Source of the DNA: an uncultured Rhizobiaceae group bacterium
Lineage (GTDB): Bacteria; Pseudomonadota; Alphaproteobacteria; Rhizobiales; Rhizobiaceae
Length of the DNA: 6,171 nt
Direction: 5' to 3'
NCBI GenBank assembly: GCA_905479965.1
Contig: CAJQOR010000301.1
Span: 1 to 6,171, forward strand
Part shown: positions 1 to 5,375 of the stretch, one piece after another
Layout of the letters: each line of letters starts with the position of its first letter
Numbering within the stretch: position 1 is the stretch's first letter
Notes under the pieces: generated by a model
What the model was told of the DNA's origin: nothing
Seen by the model: the letters and a program-made list of their open reading frames with translations, nothing else
The model's database searches: none
Translations under genes and position numbers: made by a program

Positions 1-137
1 CTTATACCTATTTGGTACCCAGTTGGGTGATTTTTTGGGAGTTTGCCAGAGGCAATGGCCTACCAGATATAAAAATTCTGATCGGTATCGCCATCACCAC
101 GATTTCACTTATCATGCTTTTGAAAAATGAGGACTAG
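1..137 (+). CDS. EamA/DMT-family transporter, C-terminal fragment
   Basis: The frame beginning at base 3 is open from the window edge to TAG at 135-137 and gives 44 residues. It reads YLVPSWVIFWEFARGNG, then a hydrophobic helix (IKILIGIAITTISLIMLL), then a short charged tail (KNED). A YLVP-type helix, a short loop that usually carries a conserved Glu/Gly, and a final helix is the usual end of the second EamA repeat in drug/metabolite transporters of the inner membrane. The substrate cannot be told from this fragment. The gene is cut by the window edge, so its start and most of its ten expected helices are missing. It converges on der with only nine bases between the stop codons. The other two forward frames are less protein-like and one is broken early. 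The family call rests on a short C-terminus, so confidence is moderate. Confidence 0.6.
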   Translation, partial: YTYLVPSWVIFWEFARGNGLPDIKILIGIAITTISLIMLLKNED

Positions 138-146
138 TTGAGTTGA

Positions 147-1580
147 TTAGTTTTTGCGGCGCTTACGATTTTCAAACGGATTATCACCAGAACGATAGGT
201 AATACGTATTGGAACCGCAGGCATATCAAAATCTTCACGCATCTTATTAATCAGATAACGCGTATATGATGTGGGCAACGCATCTGGGCGCGTGCACGAT
301 ACCATAAACCCGGGCGGGCGTGATTTTATTTGCGTCATATATTTCAGCTTCAAACGACGACCAGAAACCGCAGGCGGTGGATGCTGCGCTGTAGTCATAT
401 TGAGCCAGCGGTTTAAACGCGCCGTTGGAATACGTTTATTCCAAGTCATATGCGTTTCAACGACGCCCTGCATCAGCTTATCCAGCCCATTGCCCAAACG
501 CCCTGAAATTGGGATCGCTAGAAGTCCGCGAACCTGCGGCAACAAACGTGTCGTTTCTTCATGAAGATATTTAAGAGTTGCTTGACGGTCTTCAACCAAA
601 TCCCACTTATTGAGCGCAATCACCAAAGCACGACCTTCGCGAACAACCATATCAGAGATATGCAAATCCTGTTTTTCAAACGGAATTGTTGCATCCAGCA
701 CAATCACGACGACTTCCGCAAAACGGATCGCACGTAAAGCATCTGCGACGGATAGTTTTTCAAGCTTTTCCTGCACTTTAGCGCGTTTGCGCATGCCCGC
801 TGTATCAAACATTTTGATCTTGCGGTCGTTCCACTCCCATTCTACGGATATGGAGTCGCGGGTAATGCCCGCTTCGGGACCTGTAAGCAAACGGTCTTCA
901 CCAAGATATTCGTTGATCAGGGTCGATTTTCCCGCATTTGGACGACCAACGACTGCAATGCGCAATGGTTTTGATACATCAATATCAGGCTCTATTTCAC
1001 CTTCATAATCCTCATCAAAATCATCATCATAGACATCAATATCGGTTATCGCTTCATCAAACGCATCGTCCTCTTCCGGGAATGCGACAAACTCACCAAC
1101 GGTTTCAACAATCGCATCTCTAAGATCCAGCATACCTTCGCCATGTTCCGCTGAAATTGGGCATGGTTCTCCAAAACCTAGACGATAGGCGTCCATCAAA
1201 TCGGCGTTTTTGGCTTCCGCTTTATTGGCAACGAGCACAACAGGTTTACCGCGTTTGCGCAACAAACGCGCCAGCGTTTCATCCGCAGGCGTAATGCCTT
1301 CTTTGGCATCGACAACAAAGAGCGCAACGTCAGCTTCATCAATTGCGAGTTCAGTTTGCTCACGCATCCGGCCTTCAAGCGTATCGGGCGCTTTTTCTTC
1401 AAGACCAGCAGTATCAATCATGCGAAAAGACAAATCGATGAGCTTTGCTTCACCAGGTCTACGGTCGCGCGTTACACCGGGCGTGTCATCGACAAGCGCA
1501 AGTTTTCGACCAGCCAAGCGGTTAAACAAGGTTGATTTGCCAACATTTGGCCGTCCAACAATGGCGATTGAGAAACTCAT
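147..1580 (-). CDS. der: Ribosome biogenesis GTPase Der (EngA)
   Basis: This is the tandem-GTPase Der, an essential cytoplasmic factor for late 50S ribosomal subunit assembly. The 477 residues carry two complete G domains. The first has P-loop GRPNVGKS at 9-16, DTPGVTRD near 32-39, DTAG at 56-59, NKAE at 119-122 and SAE at 143-145. The second has GRPNAGKS at 212-219, GITRD at 238-242, DTAG at 259-262 and NKWD at 324-327. A KH-like C-terminal domain follows from about 380 to 470, ending in a basic RKRRKN tail. NKAE in place of NKxD in the first domain is seen in other alphaproteobacterial Der proteins. The linker at about 167-203 is very acidic (roughly 19 Asp/Glu in 36 residues). The ATG at 1578-1580 is at the expected [16 protein letters not shown] start. 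The Shine-Dalgarno is weak (GGA in actggacattc). It lies 56 bases downstream of the TPR gene on the same strand and is probably cotranscribed with it. Confidence 0.97.
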   Translation of the reverse strand: MSFSIAIVGRPNVGKSTLFNRLAGRKLALVDDTPGVTRDRRPGEAKLIDLSFRMIDTAGLEEKAPDTLEGRMREQTELAIDEADVALFVVDAKEGITPADETLARLLRKRGKPVVLVANKAEAKNADLMDAYRLGFGEPCPISAEHGEGMLDLRDAIVETVGEFVAFPEEDDAFDEAITDIDVYDDDFDEDYEGEIEPDIDVSKPLRIAVVGRPNAGKSTLINEYLGEDRLLTGPEAGITRDSISVEWEWNDRKIKMFDTAGMRKRAKVQEKLEKLSVADALRAIRFAEVVVIVLDATIPFEKQDLHISDMVVREGRALVIALNKWDLVEDRQATLKYLHEETTRLLPQVRGLLAIPISGRLGNGLDKLMQGVVETHMTWNKRIPTARLNRWLNMTTAQHPPPAVSGRRLKLKYMTQIKSRPPGFMVSCTRPDALPTSYTRYLINKMREDFDMPAVPIRITYRSGDNPFENRKRRKN

Positions 1581-1600
1581 GAATGTCCAGTTCTATGCAC

Positions 1601-1629
1601 ACGGGCATAATTGCAATGCCCGTTATGCC
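1601..1629 (-). promoter_or_regulatory. Stem-loop with two alternative pairings between the TPR gene and der
   Basis: The bases acgggcat (1601-1608) and atgcccgt (1616-1623) form a perfect 8-bp inverted repeat with a 7-base loop. A second, mutually exclusive pairing is possible: ggcataa (1604-1610) with ttatgcc (1623-1629). In the RNA of the TPR-der unit this sits after the TPR stop codon and about 20 bases before the der start. No U-run follows in the direction of transcription, so it does not look like a simple intrinsic terminator. It could be an attenuator, an RNA processing or stability element, or chance. The inverted repeats are directly visible; the role is inferred. Confidence 0.4.
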
Positions 1630-1636
1630 AAAATGT

Positions 1637-2308
1637 TTATGACGTTGAAGAACGCCCTGCAATTAAATCGAGAATAACCTGTGCACGCGCAGAAATCTGC
1701 TGCGGTGTTGATGTATCTTCAATCGATAATGTAAACCAATCTTTTGCGCGCGAGAGGTCATTGGCTTTAAATGCTGAAAGACCTAAAATTTCACGTGCTG
1801 AATGGCGCATGGTGTTTGTTGTATTTGTCAAAATTTCAATTTGAGCTGCAACTTCATCATAGCTGCTCACATCGACCATCAAATAACCAGCACGAATTCT
1901 AGCCACATCTTTGAGCGCGTCGGCAACAGAGCTGTCATTTGCGACCGCTTGAAATTCTGCTATTGCGCCTTCAGTATCACCTTGTTCAGCCAAGACTGTA
2001 GCTGCTCGCATTTTTGCCAAAACGGGATAAGAACCGTAGCCGTCTGCTTTGAGCTGATCAAATGATGCTAATGCCTCATCGTTTCGCCCTTCACGCGCAT
2101 GGGTTAGAGCTTCAAGGAATATATCTCCTGAAGCAGCGGCTTGCCCATCAACCCAATTTTTATAGCCAACGTTTCCAGCAACGCCAACAACAATGGCTAC
2201 TGCGCCACCAATAATCAATTTCCCATATTTCTTCCAAAATGCGTTGGCAGCGTCCGAACGCAGCTCTTCATTCACTTCGCGGATAAAATTGTCGTCTTCA
2301 GAGCTCAT
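1637..2308 (-). CDS. Membrane-anchored TPR protein, YfgM/TPR_21-like
   Basis: The 223-residue protein has a short cytoplasmic N-terminus with the alphaproteobacterial signature FIREVNEELRSD at 8-19 and WKKYGK at 25-30. One membrane helix follows at about 31-49 (LIIGGAVAIVVGVAGNVGY). The rest is an alanine-rich alpha-helical region, about 58-215, with TPR-like spacing, for example ALTHAREGRNDEALASFDQL and AEQGDTEGAIAEFQAV. This matches the YfgM/CpoB-like 'TPR_21' family. Its enterobacterial member YfgM is an ancillary partner of the SecYEG translocon facing the periplasm, and in E. coli it also lies upstream of der with bamB between them. Here bamB is absent and der follows directly. The ATG at 2306-2308 has GGAT about seven bases upstream as a weak ribosome binding site. 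The family call is good. Its exact role in alphaproteobacteria is not established by this sequence. Confidence 0.85.
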   Translation of the reverse strand: MSSEDDNFIREVNEELRSDAANAFWKKYGKLIIGGAVAIVVGVAGNVGYKNWVDGQAAASGDIFLEALTHAREGRNDEALASFDQLKADGYGSYPVLAKMRAATVLAEQGDTEGAIAEFQAVANDSSVADALKDVARIRAGYLMVDVSSYDEVAAQIEILTNTTNTMRHSAREILGLSAFKANDLSRAKDWFTLSIEDTSTPQQISARAQVILDLIAGRSSTS

Positions 2309-2511
2309 TTAACTATCCAATAAAAAACTGGGCCGATTATGATTTGGGCCGTATTCATATTTTTAAAATGTTCAAGACCGCCTTCTAAACCATTTTGCCA
2401 AAGTTAAAAGAAGTTTTTGCGCGTGGATGCTTCTTAGGGGTCTAATTTATGTAATTCGTATCATAATCATAGTTTTCGAGGGGTTTAACTGCAAATCTTT
2501 GTAAGGTTGTA
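2309..2511. other. Divergent intergenic region between the TPR-der unit and the DksA-like gene
   Basis: This 203-base AT-rich stretch must hold the promoters for both flanking transcription units, but I see no convincing -35/-10 pair for either. A direct repeat of tgggccg occurs at 2329-2335 and 2345-2351, 16 bases apart, close upstream of the TPR gene. It could be a tandem operator or chance. A loose match on the + strand, ttgcgc near 2418 with tctaat about 18 bases further on, is too weak to call. No open frame here looks protein-like. Confidence 0.4.
2502..2506 (+). promoter_or_regulatory. Ribosome binding site fixing a TTG start for the DksA-like gene
   Basis: The bases TAAGG at 2502-2506 lie five bases before the TTG at 2512-2514. 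The frame is open back to a TAG at 2470-2472 but contains no ATG or GTG in that interval, and the family's N-terminus (xDIKKAKxRL) begins exactly at the TTG. This makes the rare start the best choice. Confidence 0.6.
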
Positions 2512-2760
2512 TTGGTCGACATCAAAAAAGCGAAACTGAGACTGCAATCGGTTCAGAATGATCTCGAGGCGATATCTGAATTATCATCGGGTTCGCGCGC
2601 ACCTGTTAAGCTAGATCAGCAATCAGTTGGCCGATTATCGCGAATGGATGAAATGCAGCAACAAGCCATGGCACAAGCGCAAGAGCGAAACCGTGAACGC
2701 GATCTGGTTCGTTTTGAAATTGACCCTATGGCGGAACGTTGTGTCAGATGCGCGGAATAA
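2512..2760 (+). CDS. DksA/TraR-family protein lacking the first zinc-finger half
   Basis: The 82 residues begin with a coiled-coil-like helix (VDIKKAKLRLQSVQNDLEAI) and the signature LDQQSVGRLSRMDEMQQQAMAQAQERNRERD at about 34-64. That signature is typical of short alphaproteobacterial DksA/TraR C4 zinc-finger proteins, which are RNA polymerase secondary-channel binders related to DksA. Relatives continue with roughly 25-30 residues holding CxxCGExI before reaching the second Cys pair. Here the sequence jumps from ERDLVR to FEIDPMAERCVRCAE, so only C77 and C80 remain. The frame is intact across the junction (about 2704-2712), so this looks like an in-frame internal deletion. A C4 zinc site cannot form from one chain. 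The product may be non-functional, may dimerise through a shared zinc, or may act through the helical part. The start is TTG. I call it a CDS, but it could equally be labelled a decaying gene. Confidence 0.72.
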   Translation: MVDIKKAKLRLQSVQNDLEAISELSSGSRAPVKLDQQSVGRLSRMDEMQQQAMAQAQERNRERDLVRFEIDPMAERCVRCAE

Positions 2761-2872
2761 CCAAGATGCTTGTTGGTGACCCATGAGATAAAGTTCAAGG
2801 TTATCACTTTATGGTTGAAAATATATTCTTAAGCTAATAACCTAAAGTTGCTTTAAAATAGGAGCAACCTAC
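2761..2872 (+). promoter_or_regulatory. Leader of the two-gene cassette with inverted repeats
   Basis: This 112-base gap carries a 7-bp inverted repeat, aggttat (2798-2804) and ataacct (2837-2843), separated by 32 bases. Within it lies a weak promoter-like pair, TTGAAA at 2815-2820 and TAACCT at 2838-2843, 17 bases apart. No intrinsic terminator is visible after the DksA-like gene; a 5-bp repeat (accaa/ttggt, 2760-2777) has no T-run after it. The region is strongly AT-rich like the genes that follow. The promoter call is weak. Confidence 0.3.
2847..2868 (+). promoter_or_regulatory. Hairpin covering the ribosome binding site of the cassette's first gene
   Basis: The bases gttgct (2847-2852) pair perfectly with agcaac (2863-2868). 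Two further G-U pairs extend the stem inward and leave a six-base loop, aaaata. The Shine-Dalgarno AGGAG at 2860-2864 lies almost wholly inside the stem, eight bases before the TTG start at 2873. The pairing is directly visible. That it restrains translation until something opens it is inference. Confidence 0.45.
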
Positions 2873-3769
2873 TTGGGAAAACCAAAGACTGTTACACTTT
2901 CGGTTCACAGGGCCATTGTTAGCGATGACTTCCAATGGACAATTGGAAGTTTGCTTCAAGGAATAAAATCCAACATAAAAACTATTGATAGTTCTGTTGA
3001 TCGGGATCTTTTTAGTAAAGTCGAAATTGGCTTCCCATCATTTCCTGAGACCAACGATGCTCTTGCTGTAAAATTTGCATTATACGAAGAAGGTTCAGAG
3101 AAGAGTACGATACTGAAAAAAATGACGGCTGAAACATATTCTACTGGAACCCAAGCTGCAGAAGAAGAACATGAATTTTTAGATCGAGAAGTAGCGATTT
3201 TGGTCGACGGCAACATAATGCTGGCCTGCGGCTTAGGAAATCGATGTTCACTGTTAATTGAGTCAATATCTAAGCTCGCTGATCGGTGCGGCATTAAATT
3301 ACATCCCACTTCGTTCGTATTTGTAGATGCGGCCAACAAACTAACATTGGAACGAATTCAATCAGCTGGAGTAAAATGTGTAAAATTTGATGCCACATAC
3401 TATTTAGGAAATTTAGACAATTCACCAAGTGGAATTTTCGATACAGTATTTGGACCAGCCTCTGGAGAATATGCTTATCAAAAACAAGAAATGACTGCTG
3501 AAGTGATTGTTAGTAAAACTAAGCTCAAAACAGAGCTAAGGCCAAAGAACGAATGGCTTGGACGAACGGCAATCGACGCATTCCAAGATGAGGATATCAG
3601 TAGTTACACAATAGTGCTGGATGACGATACAGAATGGAGAGAAGGACATCTAAAACTCAAAAAATCAATAAAAATCCCCAGTGACGGCTCGACTTTCAAT
3701 GAGATAGCCGCATTTCAGGCGATGATGGATTATCATAGGGAACTCAAGAAATCGGGTCTATTGGCTTGA
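2873..3769 (+). CDS. Unassigned 298-residue soluble protein, first gene of a two-gene cassette
   Basis: I do not recognise this family with confidence. The protein has no signal peptide or membrane helix. An N-terminal segment (about 5-85) alternates strands and helices. A hydrophilic break (TQAAEEEHEFLDRE, 93-106) follows. The apparent core at about 106-181 begins with a hydrophobic strand (VAILVDGNIMLACGLGN), then helix LLIESISKLADRCGIKL, strand SFVFVDA and helix LTLERIQSAGVKCVKFDATYYLGNL. The C-terminal part, about 207-298, has a strand pair with an acidic turn (YTIVLDDDTEWREGHLKLKKSI) and an amphipathic helix. The core vaguely recalls poorly characterised DUFs of accessory regions, but I cannot name one. 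No nuclease, kinase, NTPase or protease motif is apparent. The TTG start is required: the first in-frame ATG is near residue 84, and AGGAG sits eight bases upstream of the TTG. Composition is AT-rich. Its stop overlaps the start of the membrane-protein gene, implying linked function. It may be a sensor or regulator of that partner. Confidence 0.8.
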   Translation: MGKPKTVTLSVHRAIVSDDFQWTIGSLLQGIKSNIKTIDSSVDRDLFSKVEIGFPSFPETNDALAVKFALYEEGSEKSTILKKMTAETYSTGTQAAEEEHEFLDREVAILVDGNIMLACGLGNRCSLLIESISKLADRCGIKLHPTSFVFVDAANKLTLERIQSAGVKCVKFDATYYLGNLDNSPSGIFDTVFGPASGEYAYQKQEMTAEVIVSKTKLKTELRPKNEWLGRTAIDAFQDEDISSYTIVLDDDTEWREGHLKLKKSIKIPSDGSTFNEIAAFQAMMDYHRELKKSGLLA

Positions 3770-4266
3770 GTAGGCCTACATTAATTCGTTTTTTGTTATG
3801 CTGCATAATAGTATTGCTCGGACTAAGTGCTGGCACTTATGCTTATTCTTTTCCTCAAAGTATTAAAGATGCTTCGCGTCCTGCAATCACTGCTCTTAGC
3901 ATTATTTTTGGCCTATCAACTGCAATCTCTTCAGTTGTAGGAGCAACCTTAAGTGATAAGCATACTTCCTCTAATGATCCAGCACTTGCTGCCTCGCAGC
4001 GAATTAAAGCTCGAACAGATGATAACAGAACGTTGAGTAGACTTACTATACTTTATCAAATTACCCTTTTGACAATTATCACCGGAATTATTTATCTGGT
4101 GGCGTCAGACGATTCAAACTGCTCTCAATCAACTAGAATTTTGGCTTTTTTATTCGCTGCAGGTATGACAGTCAGTCTATTTTCTGCTCTATTTCTTCCA
4201 GGATTGCTAACCTCAACAATCAAGCGCAATAAATACCTTCAAAGACTTAAAAGTTCCGAGAAATAA
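3766..4266 (+). CDS. Small four-helix membrane protein, second gene of the cassette
   Basis: The 166 residues contain four hydrophobic segments: about 6-27 (IRFLLCCIIVLLGLSAGTYAYS), 39-61, 93-113 and 124-147. The central loop (62-92) and C-terminal tail (KRNKYLQRLKSSEK) are rich in Lys/Arg, and the N-terminus has two Arg. The positive-inside rule therefore gives N-in, loop-in, C-in, with only short outside loops, at about 28-38 and 114-123 (DDSNCSQ). I see no family motif. The start is TTG at 3766-3768, overlapping the upstream TGA in TTGA, and there is no clear ribosome binding site, which fits translational coupling. An upstream stop at 3736-3738 limits alternatives, and the next in-frame ATG is near residue 134. 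Small 4-TM proteins paired with a soluble partner occur in anti-phage systems such as Kiwa. The resemblance is in topology only and the gene order differs. Function unknown. Confidence 0.8.
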   Translation: MSRPTLIRFLLCCIIVLLGLSAGTYAYSFPQSIKDASRPAITALSIIFGLSTAISSVVGATLSDKHTSSNDPALAASQRIKARTDDNRTLSRLTILYQITLLTIITGIIYLVASDDSNCSQSTRILAFLFAAGMTVSLFSALFLPGLLTSTIKRNKYLQRLKSSEK

Positions 4267-4300
4267 TTTTCAATCACCGATTAATTCTCAATAATTTTTA

Positions 4301-5200
4301 TCAAGCATCTTCAGATGTAGCATGCAACGCATCACTCCAATGTCTGGGCGATTGACCATACATGCGTTTGAACTCTCTGCTGAACTGGGATGCACTTATA
4401 TACCCCACATCCATCGCAGCCTCATTGACCGTCATGCCGCCAGCAATTTTCATGGCTGCATTATTTAAACGCATAGATTTCACAAATTGGATTGGCGACA
4501 TCATTGTGGCCTGCTTGAACTTGCGGTGAAAAACAGTTCGGCTCATTCCTGCATGAGCTGCCAAATCGTCGATCGATATTGGCTCTTTTAAGTTTTCAGA
4601 TATATGGCTGATTGAACGGGCAATGGCATTGCCAACCCCAAAGGCCTGTCTTGCAAAATATCCCGCTTCGCCTTTTAAGATTGCGTAGTAAAGTTCGCGC
4701 AAACGCGCCTCACCAAGCACAGCAATATCCGTTTCATTTCCGCTGAGCTGCAATAGTCGCAATAAAGCGTTTGAAAACTCTTCATCCCAACAGGACAATT
4801 TGATCCCTTGCGAAAGCTCACCGGCATAGGATGTCACAAAATTGCCTTCTGCGTTTTCCATTTCTATGACCAGCTCGGTCATCACCCGTAGATCGAGCGA
4901 GATATACACGCCAAGCAAAGGATCATCTTTAGATGTTTTCGGCGTCCCTGCCATAACTGGCATAGACATCGGGCAACACATATATTGGGTGTTATCATAG
5001 ATGAACTGCTGACCATCAAAAACCGCTTCCTTTGTTCCGCAAACGATGGCAACAACGCAAGGCTCATAGACCACCGGCGCACAAGGAACAGGATCAGTTG
5101 TGCAAAACAGCTTCACCCCGTTCACACCTGTCTCAACCAGCCCATCTTCTTGAGCTCTTGTTTCGATAAATTGTCTTAACTGCTGCTTACTCATAGGCAT
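4301..5200 (-). CDS. AraC-family transcriptional regulator (AraC_N plus HTH_18)
   Basis: From ATG 5198-5200 the protein is 299 residues, the usual family length. Residues about 20-170 match the AraC_N type of cupin-like sensor domain (VNGVKLFCTTDPVPCAPVVYEPCVVAIVCGTKEAVFDGQQFIYD). Residues about 190-290 form the double helix-turn-helix: first HTH ISIDDLAAHAGMSRTVFHRKFKQ at 208-230, second VNEAAMDVGYISASQFSREFKRMYGQSP at about 258-285. It is a cytoplasmic DNA-binding regulator; the ligand is unknown. The sensor domain has several cysteines (33, 40, 48, 54, 75, 76), which is unusual but unproven as a redox feature. I chose this ATG because GAAGAG lies about ten bases upstream and because homologues begin close to the QLRQFIE segment. 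A second ATG two codons later and longer forms from ATG 5225-5227 or TTG 5252-5254 are possible. Regulators of this type commonly control the divergent neighbour, here the dehydrogenase. Confidence 0.92.
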   Translation of the reverse strand: MPMSKQQLRQFIETRAQEDGLVETGVNGVKLFCTTDPVPCAPVVYEPCVVAIVCGTKEAVFDGQQFIYDNTQYMCCPMSMPVMAGTPKTSKDDPLLGVYISLDLRVMTELVIEMENAEGNFVTSYAGELSQGIKLSCWDEEFSNALLRLLQLSGNETDIAVLGEARLRELYYAILKGEAGYFARQAFGVGNAIARSISHISENLKEPISIDDLAAHAGMSRTVFHRKFKQATMMSPIQFVKSMRLNNAAMKIAGGMTVNEAAMDVGYISASQFSREFKRMYGQSPRHWSDALHATSEDA

Positions 5201-5375
5201 TAACTTATTGCTCTTCAACAAAGTCATCAACCGCAGTGGAACAATGTGGCACAATTAGGCAAGTTTTCGCGAGCATCGCACCTGTTTTAGATCGAAAGTG
5301 GGCGTTATCTACTCGTTCAAGACATCAAACTCATTTTACATGAAATTTCTGCGATCGCAGAAAGGAGCAATTTCA
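5201..5375. promoter_or_regulatory. Divergent control region between the AraC-type gene and the SDR gene
   Basis: These 175 bases hold no protein-like frame and should contain both promoters. On the + strand a weak pair, TTCAAG at 5316-5321 and CATGAA at 5339-5344 with 17 bases between, would place the palindrome at 5346-5363 just after the -10 element. AraC-family proteins usually bind direct repeats near such promoters. I see no clear long direct repeat here. The region's role is inferred from gene layout. Confidence 0.45.
5346..5363. promoter_or_regulatory. 18-bp perfect palindrome, candidate operator
   Basis: The sequence tttctgcga followed directly by tcgcagaaa is a perfect uninterrupted 18-bp palindrome. 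Its last base is the first base of the dehydrogenase's AGGAG (5363-5367), so a bound protein could block transcription, and an RNA fold could limit ribosome access, although a spacer-less palindrome makes a poor hairpin. Perfect dyads of this length usually mark sites for symmetric homodimeric regulators rather than AraC-type monomer tandem sites. No second clean copy is visible in the window. Confidence 0.55.

Noticed and set aside
610..1008. Long open frame on the + strand inside der (132 codons)
   Set aside because: It is antisense to the well-supported der coding region, its translation is serine/arginine-rich and low in complexity, and it has no ribosome binding site or family resemblance.
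1210..1677. Open frame of 155 codons on the + strand across the der start
   Set aside because: It is antisense to the G1 domain of der and reads as a shadow of the conserved GTPase codons; no independent evidence for a gene.
2335..2468. 9-bp inverted repeat gattatgat (2335-2343) and atcataatc (2460-2468)
   Set aside because: The arms are 116 bases apart in AT-rich intergenic DNA; chance is a sufficient explanation.
2760..2777. Possible terminator after the DksA-like gene (accaa/ttggt)
   Set aside because: The stem is only five base pairs, A/T-heavy, and is not followed by a T-run.
2956..3339. 127-codon frame on the - strand inside the first cassette gene
   Set aside because: It is antisense to a frame with a good ribosome binding site and protein-like composition, and has no motif of its own.
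2873..4266. Assignment of the cassette as a Kiwa (KwaA/KwaB) defence system
   Set aside because: Only the 4-TM plus soluble-partner layout matches. The gene order is reversed and I see no sequence motif supporting a DUF4868/KwaB identity.
4262..4298. Direct repeat aataatttt (4262-4270 and 4290-4298) at the cassette end as an insertion-site duplication
   Set aside because: It is low-complexity AT sequence, both copies lie on the same side of the cassette, and no matching copy was seen at the left edge.
5201..5254. Longer AraC-type protein starting at TTG 5252-5254
   Set aside because: The extra 18 residues do not resemble the family N-terminus and the TTG has no ribosome binding site; ATG 5198-5200 has GAAGAG upstream.
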